A DNA stretch of 64,000 bases from Cymbomonas tetramitiformis (lineage: Eukaryota > Chlorophyta > Pyramimonadophyceae > Pyramimonadales > Pyramimonadaceae): assembly GCA_001247695.2 (NCBI GenBank), contig LGRX02035201.1:1-64000 (forward strand), in the 5' to 3' direction. Numbering within the stretch: the stretch's first letter is position 1; every line of letters starts with the position of its first letter. Below the pieces are notes generated by a model, which was given only the letters and a program-made list of their open reading frames with translations, made no database searches and was not told where the DNA came from. The translations under genes were made by a program, and so were the position numbers. Below are positions 42,920 through 53,874 of the stretch, piece after piece.

Positions 42920-44545
42920 CATCCGGAAATTTGGAGGTTGTTGGACCAACGTAAAAAGTAGTTGTACAACGCCTACGTTGATCTACGATCTTCACCATCG
43001 ACAACGTTGGTACACGAGGCTGTAGATCAACGCTAAATCAACGAGTATGTCGATTGAATATTGATCTACTACCATGTCGGATCGATGTCGGTCAGCATCA
43101 ACGTTGATCTACGATCTTCACCATCGACAACGTTGGTACACGAGGCTGTAGATCAACGCTAAATCAACGAGTATGTTGATTGAATATTGATCTACTACCA
43201 TGTTGGATCGATGTCGTTCAGCACCAACGTTGATCTACGATCTTTACCATCGCCGACGTTGACCAACGTGCCGTTGATGTAAGAAAAAGCGTTGGAATAC
43301 GTTGTGTCGTCGCCTACGTGCTGCCTATATTGCTCTACACCGACGTGTCTCCGATATATATTCGACGGTCACATTGACTCAGCATTGGCCCGACCTCCAC
43401 GTTGATATACGATCTTTACCATCACCGACGTTGACCAACGTGCCGTTGATACACGCATTGGGCAACGTTGACTCGACGCCTACGTGCTGTCTACACCGTT
43501 ATACACCAACGCACTTTCAACGTAGTTTCAACGTAGTTTCAACGTTCACATCGACTCAACATCGACCCGACATCCACGTCAATCTACGATACACATACAC
43601 ACGCACGGGGCAGGCTTTGATTTAAGGCATTACAACACTATTCATGATAACGATGATATATACAAGGCCATGTGAGTAATGTAGTCCTATATTCATTTAA
43701 TCGACTAAAAAATAAGATTTTTCTACATTACACAAAGTCACTTTAACATTACTCGCATATGGATACCATTTGAATTGATATGTCCGGAATTGGAAGATTA
43801 TACTTCTATAGCCCAGCCTCCAATGTAGCATGCATCATGGTGTCCTTCAAGTACTTCCTGAAACCACAGGAACTTGTCAACACGTAAATACCCAATATAT
43901 GTGTGACATGCACCGGATGCACATTGCACTCTCATGTAGCCACAAGTAGTCTCGTCATCACCAGCAAAAGCGATAAAGTTGCAGCATGTACGAATATATA
44001 GGTGGGGGGTTCACAGTTAGGTGATTCAGTGAATGACTGAGCGAGAGTGTACGTTTATGCATGCAACTTAATAAATACAAAGGCGTCAAAGGGTGCGTGT
44101 AAGTGCATGTACGTCGGCCAGCGGTATCGCGTAAGAGAGGGTGTGTGGACAATTAGCTCGTGGTGAATATGTTGCTTAGACTATCAATCAGTCAATCATT
44201 TGCTCAATAATCAGTCAGCAGTATATAGTCAAGGATGTTGTCCAACGTCTAAGTACTCCGACGTTAGTTCGACGAGGATGTAGTGCCAACACACACGTTG
44301 TATCAATATCCACGTTGTCCAACATCAGGATGACGTCGGCGTCGATTGACGTTGGAACGACGTCCGTGTTGCACATCCTGTTGATCCAACGTTTTACCAA
44401 CACCAGCGTCGTCCGACGTTCTTGTATATCAATGTAAAATCAACAACCACGTAGCCCCAACAGGCGTTTACGTGGTTGTGTCCCAACGTGAATCCAACTC
44501 GTACGTTGAAATTCGCCGATCCAACAACCTCCAAATTTCCGGATG
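42920..44545. mobile_element. TIR element with CAACGTTG-rich ends, non-autonomous
   Basis: The word CATCCGGAAATTTGGAGG at 42920 continues for ~26 bases and is exactly inverted at 44520-44545. Both subterminal regions are rich in CAACGTTG/ACGTTGA words: the left one includes three copies of a 126-bp tandem unit (starts 42975, 43101, 43227), and the right one covers about 44220-44500. No target duplication is clear (CA is possible) and no protein is encoded. The superfamily is unknown. Confidence 0.65.
42975..43350 (+). repeat. 126-bp tandem repeat, about three copies
   Basis: Each copy begins ACGTTGATCTACGATCTT; starts at 42975, 43101 and 43227. Lies inside the left end of the TIR element. 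Confidence 0.9.
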
Positions 44546-47500
44546 CAGAGGACTATTCATCATGAAAGACAAAGTCTGTGCAATCATGGCTATTCAGCCT
44601 CCGACATAGCTGACATAGCTATTTAGCTTATGACCCAACCGTTGTTAAGCAGCCTCCACGCTATATGGCTGAAAAATGGCAAGCAATCTCTTCGGTCATT
44701 CTTGAGCATAGAGCAATCAAGCACAGCCAATCCAGGATGTTTATCCCAAAATTCTCCAAGAGTTATTCATGTTTTTCAGTGTCATATGAAAATAGCTAAT
44801 ATACCGCCCTATGATGGGAGTCATCTCCTTCAGCGAGGGGAAGTGGTTATGCTGTAAAGTTGACCAATCTGATCATCATAAAAGTGACAGATTTGAGAAA
44901 ATCGATTGAAACTTGTATTGAAAATAACTATTCCTTACAATAAGGTATTGCACCTAAGGGAATAAGGGTTTCATCGTCTGAAATAGGAAAAGACTTTTAC
45001 ATTGACTCTAGAATCGCATAGAAAAATATTCTATCCTGTGCATATAGAAAGCACATTAGATTCAGATTCTGAGCATACAAATGGACTTGAATGCACTCGG
45101 GTTTGTACTGAGTTGCAATTGTCCAAAGTTCTTATTCTGACATCACTACTTATTTGTGGAATAGCATACAATGGTATAAACCATCCACATATGGATTGAC
45201 ACCATATTTGTAATTTCATATCATTTTGGCACATAAGACAAGCATGCTTCATTGAGGAATAAAGACTCTTTGAAAGCTCATTCGGGAATGTTTAGAAATT
45301 TGTTGCCTCATCCATTAGGCCACGAAGTCTTGGAAAACCCGCAATCTGCATACGGTCTCCAAGCACAGTTCATCCTCATTCTGGAAAGTGACAGAAATTT
45401 TATAGTCATAAAACAAGTCACAATTCTATCGGATTGAAATGACACATTCATCATTCATACTTCTTTATCATAACAAGTCTCTGAATAGTGTTTGCCCAAA
45501 AATAAAATGGGCACCATTGAGATAAGTGATCATGTGCTGAAGAATATACACATATCACTAGGCAATGCCATGTTCTATTCATAATGAAATGACATGTCAG
45601 CCATCCATCAACTACGAAAATACAACTCGTAGTAAGTTGTTGTCATTACGGACACTTCTTGATTGACTCTCCATTAGCTTCGATACCAAAGTTAACTTCG
45701 GTACCATCATTGATTTCTTTGTTCATCATGACAATCATTTTCCAGAACATTGTCTAAGTTGGGCACACTATAGTGGCCCTGAATTGACAAATGTATGTGG
45801 GCTGCAACCCAACAACTGCATTTGACATCATCTGGCATTTTCCACATTCAAAAACGTCAGGCATATTGCCAATATGACGTAGAGAGAATCAATGTTCAGA
45901 TTGACATTGTTACCTCTAAAGCATTCGATGAGTAATCTCAGTCTGATTCTCTATCAAACCATTTTTCACATAACATAATGATTGAATAACATCCTCCATC
46001 ACCATTTGATTGGTTTGATACATCTCTTTTTTCGAGGGGGAGGAAGAGTATAGATTCATTCATTTTCATACAGCTGCCACAAATTGATTTACATCATTGT
46101 GATTTTGCTTGGAAGATTAAAAATCTTATCAAAAGTTCCAGCATCTGTGTATAGCAGGCATAAAGTTGATGACACGGTACATCATGCCGATTGAAACATC
46201 AAATGAAGTCTTATTTGACTTATTGACACATAAAGTTCATTGTGAAGAAATCATAGATGCATATTTCTCCGGCTCTATCATATTATATGAAAGGCACTGA
46301 CATAGGAGAACGATGGTTTTTCAAATGTGAAAAAGCTATATTGTAAGCTTACGACCATCACTTTGACGTCAACAGCCTGAGATGCTGATTGTCGAAATTC
46401 AAGAGTTGAAGGATTCGATGAATCAACCTTGATACATGTGTTTTGATTGATGAATTGTTGATCCATGGTTTCTCCCCAAATCTAGAGAAGCTGGCACACA
46501 AGTTGTTGCCAATGTCTTAAGGAAAGCATCTGAGCAAAGGATTGCCAGTTGTGCCATCAGGCATCGAATTCCATAACAGCAAAGCCGAGTGAGTAAATCC
46601 GCCACTCTAGCTATTTGCCCGCCATTCCTTCCAGGTTCATGACAAGAGACAATTCATCAAAGTCATACACCAATGCATAAGTCGCATGCATGGTTGCACA
46701 GTTGTATCCGAATGCCATTCCATCAAGGTTAAGCATCTTGACAGTAACTCTGGCCAACCAAAAGCCTTCCTGTCTTCGGATATCTTGAGCATTCTCATTT
46801 CCAGCTCCATTATGGACTAGGAAGCATCATGACTGTGCCTCGCCAGGACGCTAATCCTCAAAGCCGCACACTTGAGGCGAGCCTTATGAGACAGTGACCT
46901 TTGGCTTGTGGGGCGTCAACCCCTTATCAAATCCTGAACACTTGTTAACACCTGGATAAATTTATCATGATGCAACTTAAGTGGGATTATAAGTTCCACA
47001 TAATCATATTGTCTACGTATGCTGAAGGTATAATTGCCGCATATGGTTACAATAGGTCGCAGCTTCTATAACATTGTGGCTTCTAAGTCAAAAGCTGATA
47101 GCCGATGACTTTTGCCAATAATTGCCGACCAAATAATAATCAGGCCGTGGAAACATGTACCCAAGAGGTTTTCGTCCATCGGTCACATATATATATATCA
47201 GGGCTGCATCCCAAGAACTGCAGGGCTGCATCCCAAGAACTGCAGGGCTGCATCCCAAAGACTGCGATGCACCTTCGGTGCAATGGGCTGCAACCCGAGA
47301 ACTGCAGGGTTATATCCCTAACATTTTTTACCCTGCATCAAATTGATATGACAGGAGCAGGAATTGATCCTTCCTTGCTAAGGTGTAGTGAGCCTTGTAT
47401 AAATCATACCCTTACACAGATACGCATATGCGGGTACCAATATCTGTGAAAAACTGCTAATGCTACCTTTGCCAAAACCGTGGTTTGTCATCGGATTCTT

Positions 47501-48285
47501 GGCCAGTCATCCGAGCTACCGGAGATATCGACTGAGGTAGACGGAGTTGTGATCCTAAGAAGTTGTGCTTGACAAACATAACTAAAGAAATTTTACATTA
47601 GTACGTGGCGAATCCATTCTCACTCATCGCGATAGATGTTCGTCAAAGCGCGCGTACCGGACCAAATATTGAGGAGTTGAGCAGACCGGGTAAAGGATTA
47701 TAAGTCCAATCCCGTTAAGCAGGGCCACTCCGTTTGCATTAAAAACAAGCCCCAAAAATCGGGCTCCCCGTTGCCGCCTGTGAACCTCCATAGTAGCTTC
47801 AGGAGGGGAGGAAGGGTTGGGTGCACTATATATAACTGTGGAAACATGTACCCAAGGGTTTTCGTCGATCAGTTGTATATATAAGGCCGAGTATCGTTCG
47901 TTAAAACGTCGATCATCGTTCGCAAAGGCGTCGACGGCAAGCGCAATATATATCCGTAACGTAGACTTCGGATGCTTTGAATCGTCACTCTGACGCACGA
48001 TACGTGTGGATCAATCAGTAATCCAGCGTCAATCTGCATCACGAAACGCAATTCATTGAACCTTGAAACGTCACTCTGAAATACGATACGATTTCCAGAA
48101 AGGTGGGCTACATCCTAAGAACTGTAAGGTGAGGGACTAAAGTGGACTCAGTTCCCCCCAATAACCTAAAAACACCATGAGGGACGCCTCAAATCGGTGT
48201 AAGAAGACTGGTACCAGCAAGAAGCGACAACAACAAAGACATCATAGACATATACAAAGGTATGCCCGTTGTGAGGTCACAACTC
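44546..48285. other. AT-rich interior of nested LTR unit, no gene
   Basis: No supported gene in 3.7 kb. It contains a GGGCTGCAACCCAACAACTG word at 45788 followed by a polypurine-like TTTTTTCGAGGGGGAGGAAG at 46027, and three to four tandem copies of a ~22-bp GGGCTGCATCCCAAGAACTG unit at 47201-47320. Small open frames over those repeats are repeat artefacts. Confidence 0.5.
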
Positions 48286-48302
48286 TTTTAAGAGGGGAGA
48301 TC
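48286..48302 (+). other. Polypurine tract of nested LTR unit
   Basis: TTTTAAGAGGGGAGATC lies directly before the 3' LTR start at 48303, the place where plus-strand synthesis is primed. Confidence 0.7.
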
Positions 48303-48933
48303 TGTCAGGGTCATGACCGATGACATATGTGTCATACATGTCATACGTGTCATACCTGTCAGACATGTCATACCATGTCATGTCATGTCATGTCATGTCG
48401 GTCGTGTCATATATTATTATGACAGTCGGTCGAGTCATATATTATTATGACAGTCGGTCGAGTCATATATTATTATGACAGTCGTCAGTACGGTCGACCA
48501 TGACTGTACCTGTCGTCAGATGATAATGTCACATCATCTGTCATTATTCAAGGAAAGACTTGAATGACCCTGTCATCGAGAGTTCGTATGTCGAACTCGA
48601 AGATGGCAAAGCAAGATACATCTTGAATACAAACAAGAACCATCTTGGCTTTAAGCATGTGCGGAACACGCATGCACAGTATGAACGAACTATTCGTTAT
48701 CACAATACTGGTCGTTCAACCTACGTCTCGGGTTCACAACCCAATGGCGGTACTATCTATGATGATAGGAGACGTAAGGTATAAGATGAGGAAGCGTTGG
48801 GCTTCAAGCAGATCTTCACTCAGAGACTGCACTCATCACCCGCTATTACTTTCACTTGCGTTGCTGTCCAACTTCGCAGTGTTAATTTGTATATTGATAA
48901 TATATTCACGGCCTGTTGTATCTCGCCGTATCA
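48303..48933 (+). repeat. 3' LTR of nested unit, 631 bp
   Basis: TGTCAGGG to GTATCA, nearly identical to 9360-10020 apart from the shorter microsatellite. Followed by the target duplication GTAGC (48934-48938). Confidence 0.85.
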
Positions 48934-48938
48934 GTAGC

Positions 48939-50265
48939 CATAGGCGGATATACCGCCTCTCCACAACGAAACGGGCTCCCGCAAACGCAGCGGCAACGCT
49001 TTTATTGTCAGGGATATGACCGATGACATATGTGTCATACGGGTCATACCCTTGACATTTATCAGCAGTACACAACGTGCCATCTCCATGGATGAAAATT
49101 CCAGCAGGGACGATGAAGCCGTCTGCTGGATTTGGCACAACGACACCTAAAATCTGTCACCTGCCTCATCCTAGAGTAGTCTGGGTGACCGTCACTCGTA
49201 GGCCGAAACCTAATCCCTGAACTGAAAGTCAGGTATATGTTTATCTATTTTATCTTATCAATCCGACCGTTCTGATATCGAAACCCTATATTGGGGTATA
49301 ACGACAAATAGATATATATCGGCCCTGTATATCTAGCACCGTCCGCCTTAGGGGAAGGCTGATACGCCCCAAGACCGGTCAGTAATAACGCCCCAGTAAT
49401 ACCTCACCTTTAAGAGAATCGACGATAAAGAACCAGCCAGCGTTTGGGGGGGGGTCGCGTTTTTTACGATGACCCTGAGCCTTTTCAAATCGTTAAGAGA
49501 ATGGGTCCAAATAAGAGAACGGGAGCTGGCTAGATGGGAACGTAGTTTTTGGTTGATAATAAGGATAAGGAAACGACGCTGGCTGGAATAATTTCGGAAG
49601 CTGATTTTTAGGAAATCGATGGTAATTGTAACTAGAATATTACAGAATGCAGGGTGAAAATACCATGACGATGCGCTTGAGGTCGTCGTAGTCTTCTTGG
49701 CTAATAACTCCATCCTTTAAATCACTATGAAGTTCCCTAAGCTCCTGCCTAATACTGGGATCCATACTGGGAGTCAGGAAATTTCTTCAGAATTTAACAG
49801 AATACGCTGGCTGGCTGCCCGTTCCGTGACATAGCATTTCCAGCGTGATTTAGCCCTACAATTTGTATGTATGGTCGCAAATAAGGAACAAACCTGGCTA
49901 TCGCTGACCTTATTGGATCGCGCTTCGTTAAGCGCCGCTGGCGTGTTGGGGGGGGTTCACTTTTTTCCGATGAGGCTGGCTGACCGCATATCCCTGTTCT
50001 CTTAAATATGCAGTATTACTGTATGGTCCTGCAGGTCGCGGCCATGCGCAACTCATCTAACGGAAACTATGGCCCTTCCAAGCTTCACCGCACGTCCAAC
50101 AATAAGGTCAACCTGATTGCCAACCTGAAATATTTCTTCACCTCCACCAGGGTAAAATGAAGAAAGGCCTCGCTGTCGAGGACTCCCGGCCAAGTTATTT
50201 TCACCCATGTCGACAGGAGAAGTAGTCTTACTCAGTGTTAAAGTATTTCGATCTTGCGTACAACG
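48939..50265. other. Spacer with LTR fragment and possible exon
   Basis: A 53-bp fragment of the LTR start (TGTCAGGGATATGACC) lies at 49006-49058. Two related G-run segments (AGCGTTTGGGGGG near 49440 and GGCGTGTTGGGGG near 49940, each followed by a T run and CGATGA) suggest a ~490-bp degenerate duplication. Bases 50036-50156 read as a possible exon (VAAMRNSSNGNYGPSKLHR) after a CTGCAG acceptor; no family is recognised. Nothing else is supported. Confidence 0.35.
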
Positions 50266-50500
50266 TGCTGGACTTTAGGTTCAGGGTTATTATTATGGGC
50301 TCTGATAGCCCCTAGCCTGACCTGTCTCTGATCGGAACCGTGACTCCGCTAGTAGCCAGGATGACAATACAGTAGTACTGTACTGTCAGTCATTATTTCG
50401 TATTATCCGGGTTTCCGAGATGCATGATAAAAGCACTCGGCCGGACTGTTTATGAGAGCTTAGCCAGTTTGTTTTACCGAGCGGAACACCTGTTCTCGCA
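50266..50500 (+). repeat. 5' LTR of element A
   Basis: 235 bp; contains AATACAGTAGTACTGTACTG, a near-perfect palindrome. Differs from the split 3' LTR by a few bases and one single-base indel. Confidence 0.9.
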
Positions 50501-50694
50501 GGTTATGCGCGTCACCACTTCCCTAGTGATTCTGATGGCACAGCGCCTAGCTGTTGCCATGTTTGGCTAAGTTTTGACACAGAGATGGGGTGGGCGCCCC
50601 CTTAGGCAGTAGTTGACCTTTCCGCGGTATGGCCTCTCTTTGAAGTGGAGATCAGTTTTCGAGCATCTTTTCGGCAGCAGTATCGTCGCTCGCT

Positions 50695-52575
50695 ATGGCT
50701 TATTTTTACGTTTCACCTGGCCGGTGGAGAGGGCATTCCGCGTATTGTGGGTCGCAACCACTTTTAGCCAATCGGCTCATGACCTGTTTGATGTTGTTTT
50801 TATTGCTGAGACTTCTGCAGGAGTTGGCCGCTGCATCCACTGGTCTATCTACTGCCGCAACTCTAGCCCACACTCCCCATCTCAACGTCATTTTGATAAT
50901 GGATACGCCAGTCAGACCACGTACACGCGCTAGGGCGCGTAAATTAGCAACTATTTTCGATGATGTTGGGGCATTAAACTCGGCTACCCCCACAACGCCG
51001 CATTTGGCTTCGGCTGACGAGTCGGCTGCGGCTGCAACACTCGTGCAGCGGTTGCGCACAGATTCTTTTGATGTTCAATGCGCGAAGACAGCAGCAACTA
51101 AGGTTTTGGGAGACAAGACGGCAAAATTTCATGGCAGTGAGTCGTCGGCTTCGGACATTTTTTCACAGCTGATCTCCGAGATTAAGCAGCTTTTCACGCT
51201 GCAGTCACAGGCATTTACACCCCTGTTTGAGCTGACTGCTGCTGATGTCCCTGTCATGCCTGCTGCCAATGAGCTCCTGTACTCGGTGCTGTTGCTGCTG
51301 ACTGCGCCAGGGTCTCCTGCCCGTAATTGGGTAGAGGCTTCTGGAGCCGATGTTCCTGCTGATGGCAAACGTGCCACCCTCGAGGTGGTGCGTATGCTTG
51401 CTGATGATTCGACTCCATTCGAGTCTTTTGCTGAGCTGCTTGAGGTGAGAATCTCGGATGAGCATGACCCTGACTCTGGCATTCGTCTTTTTAACAGTTG
51501 TCTTCGGGATGCACAGCGTCTGCAGACGCTGCCCGAAGACGCTGTTAAGAGACAATTCCTCTCTGCTCTGTCTGGGCCGGCTTACGCCACGCTGGTTGAC
51601 TCGTTTGCTCGAGCTGACCAGCGTGCGGCTGTGAGTCTGCTCACCCTGCAGGCACGCGTGCGCGAGCAGTACCGCTGCGGGCGGCTCTCGGGCAAGCGCA
51701 CTGCGGGGCGCCCCATGTCTGTAGCATCTCGCACCACTGACACTGGCCTGGCTTCGGCCATTGAGCGGCTCGGTTCTCAGTTGGTCAAGTTGCAGCGGGA
51801 TGTGGATTCCCTTAAGAGGGATGGCTCCAAGCCGCCCCCTGGGAAGCACACTCCGCGCAATTTCCACCGACCTGGAGTGCAACCACTTGCTCATTCCGCC
51901 TCTAAGGAGGTGGCTTTTGACAAGCGGTCTGGCACCTTTGTCCCAACGTGCAGGCACGAGAAGTGCCGCGCCGTTGGGTCAAAGCATTGGCTCAGTGAGT
52001 GTCCTCACAAGGACACTCACCCGTTGTCCATCTCGGCATCCTACTGCCAAGCCGTCGAGTCTTATGACTCCGACGTGCTTGCCCTTCGTTTTCAGCGGTA
52101 TTATGACGCTGGGGATGAAGGGTCCATGGAGCACTTGTGTGCTCTCGTGGGGCAACCTGAAATCTGTGAACTGTCTGCACACTCCTTTGCTCCAGAGCCT
52201 ACGGCTCTGCAGCAGTTCAAGGATGCTGCTGCCTCTGCTGAGTCTGCACCTGCTGAGCATCTCTCTATTGGCCGTGTTGCATTTGCTGCGGTCAGCGGTT
52301 CGCTTGCTGGTGGTGTTGCTGAGCCGACCACTGACAAGCAGCTGCTGCCGAAGGCCTCTGCACCTGTGCATGGTGAGCCGGTTGACTTGCATGAAGTCAA
52401 CCGTGCCACCTTTGTGCCTCTCTGTCTCTCGGCCCGATGGCTCCTGCTGACAGTTCTTTCAAAACATTCAACACTGTCCACCCTGACTGGTTTGACATTG
52501 ACCCTGAGCCTGTTGATGTCTGTGACTCCGATGATGATGGGGAGGGCTCCAACTACCCTCCTGGTGTCTGCCTGA
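50695..52575 (+). CDS. Gag-like protein of element A
   Basis: The frame is open from 50695, but the likely start is the ATG at 50899 (MDTPVRPRTRARARK), where similarity to the element B protein begins. The capsid-like core contains SPARNWVEASGADVPADGKRA and AVKRQFLSALSGPAY, both matched in element B. A C-x4-C-x6-H-x4-C zinc knuckle (CRHEKCRAVGSKHWLSEC) lies near residue 420 of the 626-residue frame. The last ~45 residues of this frame are low-quality, and the sensible continuation moves to the -1 frame at 52437. It would form particles that package element RNA. The gag assignment rests on LTR context, knuckle and shared core. Confidence 0.7.
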   Translation: MAYFYVSPGRWRGHSAYCGSQPLLANRLMTCLMLFLLLRLLQELAAASTGLSTAATLAHTPHLNVILIMDTPVRPRTRARARKLATIFDDVGALNSATPTTPHLASADESAAAATLVQRLRTDSFDVQCAKTAATKVLGDKTAKFHGSESSASDIFSQLISEIKQLFTLQSQAFTPLFELTAADVPVMPAANELLYSVLLLLTAPGSPARNWVEASGADVPADGKRATLEVVRMLADDSTPFESFAELLEVRISDEHDPDSGIRLFNSCLRDAQRLQTLPEDAVKRQFLSALSGPAYATLVDSFARADQRAAVSLLTLQARVREQYRCGRLSGKRTAGRPMSVASRTTDTGLASAIERLGSQLVKLQRDVDSLKRDGSKPPPGKHTPRNFHRPGVQPLAHSASKEVAFDKRSGTFVPTCRHEKCRAVGSKHWLSECPHKDTHPLSISASYCQAVESYDSDVLALRFQRYYDAGDEGSMEHLCALVGQPEICELSAHSFAPEPTALQQFKDAAASAESAPAEHLSIGRVAFAAVSGSLAGGVAEPTTDKQLLPKASAPVHGEPVDLHEVNRATFVPLCLSARWLLLTVLSKHSTLSTLTGLTLTLSLLMSVTPMMMGRAPTTLLVSA

Positions 52576-53066
52576 CTGAAATTGAGGGGGGTGCACCGCC
52601 GACGACTGCAGCGTTTCGGCGGTTCGGAGTCCCCAGAGGCTCCAGGCCATTTGGCGTCGGTGAATTTGCACTCACTCTTTTCACGGTGGCTACGTTTCTG
52701 TTCAGTGCTACGGCGATGCCGACCCTCGTGGTCGGCGGTGGTGTCAGGGGCCTGGTTGAGCCCGGAGCCACTTACGGCTCCGATTCACTACGGTCCCATG
52801 AAGCACTACTGGATTCTCTTAACCCGCCTACGGTGCCTGCTGTTTCGTCATTGCCGCTGCAGGATGCGCCGTGGTTCTTTTCTCAATCGACCTCGGCTAC
52901 TTACCAGTATGATGGTTTTGCCACCCCACTCTGGGATCCGCCTGACCCGCTTGGGTCTGGTGGTGTCAACATTTATGATGTCTCTTCTCAATTGACTTCG
53001 GATGCTTTTCTTGATTGGAATCCGTCACCTGAACTCGACTCTGCCGACCAGCTTTACAGTGGCTAG
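52437..53066 (+). CDS. C-terminal part of element A gag ORF, -1 frame
   Basis: A 209-codon frame overlapping the gag ORF by 139 bases. It starts acidic (DWFDIDPEPVDVCDSDDDGEG), has one hydrophobic segment (~75-105, FALTLFTVATFLFSATAMP) that could span a membrane, and ends ..QLYSG. The matching part of element B has the same order (acidic, hydrophobic, ..FQSG) in continuity with its zinc-knuckle region. So this is most likely the natural C-terminus of the same protein, separated by a -1 frameshift. Confidence 0.5.
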   Translation: MAPADSSFKTFNTVHPDWFDIDPEPVDVCDSDDDGEGSNYPPGVCLTEIEGGAPPTTAAFRRFGVPRGSRPFGVGEFALTLFTVATFLFSATAMPTLVVGGGVRGLVEPGATYGSDSLRSHEALLDSLNPPTVPAVSSLPLQDAPWFFSQSTSATYQYDGFATPLWDPPDPLGSGGVNIYDVSSQLTSDAFLDWNPSPELDSADQLYSG

Positions 53067-53311
53067 AGTCTGCTTATTTCAAAGCCTGGAGGTGTGATTA
53101 GCCTTAGCCGCAGTGGTGGGTTGTGCCGGGACAAGTCCCCGGGCACCCAGCTAAAAGTATATCTGTTTCCAGTGAAGTAGCTGTTTGTTATCTGTTTAGT
53201 TTGCTCCGCTTGCCTAGCCCTATTAGCTACAGTCACAACTCCGGGTGGTGTGCTGGACTTTAGGTTCAGGGTTATTATTATGGGCTCTGATAGCCCCTAG
53301 CCTGACCTGTC

Positions 53312-53503
53312 TGCTGGATTCAGTGACCCGTAGGTCATAACTATTCTGACTCCCGTTAGCTGTACCAGTACTCGTACAGTACTAGGTGACAGATCCCTAG
53401 GTCACAGACACGTTATATTCGTTTATCTCTTATAATCAGTTTACACTTGTATGAAAACTATTCAGTGACCGCCCCGATATAATACGTTATATTATATCTC
53501 ACA
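53312..53503 (+). repeat. 5' LTR of element B
   Basis: 192 bp, TG..CA bounded, one visible difference from 56499-56690. Confidence 0.93.
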
Positions 53504-53874
53504 GGTTATGGGGTATTACCCCGCTTTTACCACTGCTGACTTTGCCATGACTGGCTAAGCTTTTCCGCTTGGCGGGGCGTTGGGGCCTCGCGAGATGTTG
53601 AATTGGCCACTTTAGGGCGCGCGGTTTGCGCTATGTTGCGGTGAGATTGCGAGTTGGGACTTTCGGCAACTTCTACGGGTGTCCGCGTTGGATTTTGTTT
53701 TAGACTGGACTTGATCACCCCTGTCAACAACTCCTTGGCCGCCGCGTATTCGACTCCGTTGATTTCGTTCGACCCCTTCTTCTCCTCACTCCGCAACTGC
53801 ATTACGGTCGCCCGCCACTTTACAATTTGACACTCGCCTTTTCCCCAAGCCCCCTCCTATAGGGATTTATTCTG
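53504..53874 (+). other. Leader of element B
   Basis: Begins with the GGTTATGGGG primer-binding site at 53504. No coding region on the plus strand before the ATG at 53875; the minus-strand frame here is not supported by anything. Confidence 0.6.

Larger units (their letters stand above)
9360..48933 (+). mobile_element. 39.6 kb nested LTR unit, LARD-like host element
   Basis: Direct LTRs at 9360-10020 and 48303-48933 both start TGTCAGGG and end GTATCA. Both are flanked on the outside by GTAGC (9355-9359 and 48934-48938), the 5-bp duplication expected of an LTR element. A polypurine tract (AAGAGGGGAGA) precedes the right LTR. Subtracting the Ty3/gypsy, CACTA-like and TIR insertions leaves about 10 kb of own interior (10021-10937, 25387-30567, 42723-42919, 44546-48302), AT-rich and without gag, protease, reverse transcriptase or integrase. 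That is the definition of a large retrotransposon derivative that would rely on another element's proteins. Alternatively two solo LTRs flank the region by chance, but the matching duplication and polypurine tract argue against it. Confidence 0.75.

Noticed and set aside
44630..46605. Small frames (60-75 codons) as retrotransposon pol remnants
   Set aside because: No RT, RNase H or integrase motif could be read in any frame on either strand.
49348..49713. Minus-strand ORF of 121 codons
   Set aside because: Low-complexity Ser/Thr/Leu peptide over a degenerate duplicated segment; no family and no context.
52437..52575. Programmed -1 frameshift shared by elements A and B
   Set aside because: The breaks are at non-equivalent positions of the aligned proteins and no clear slippery heptamer was seen.
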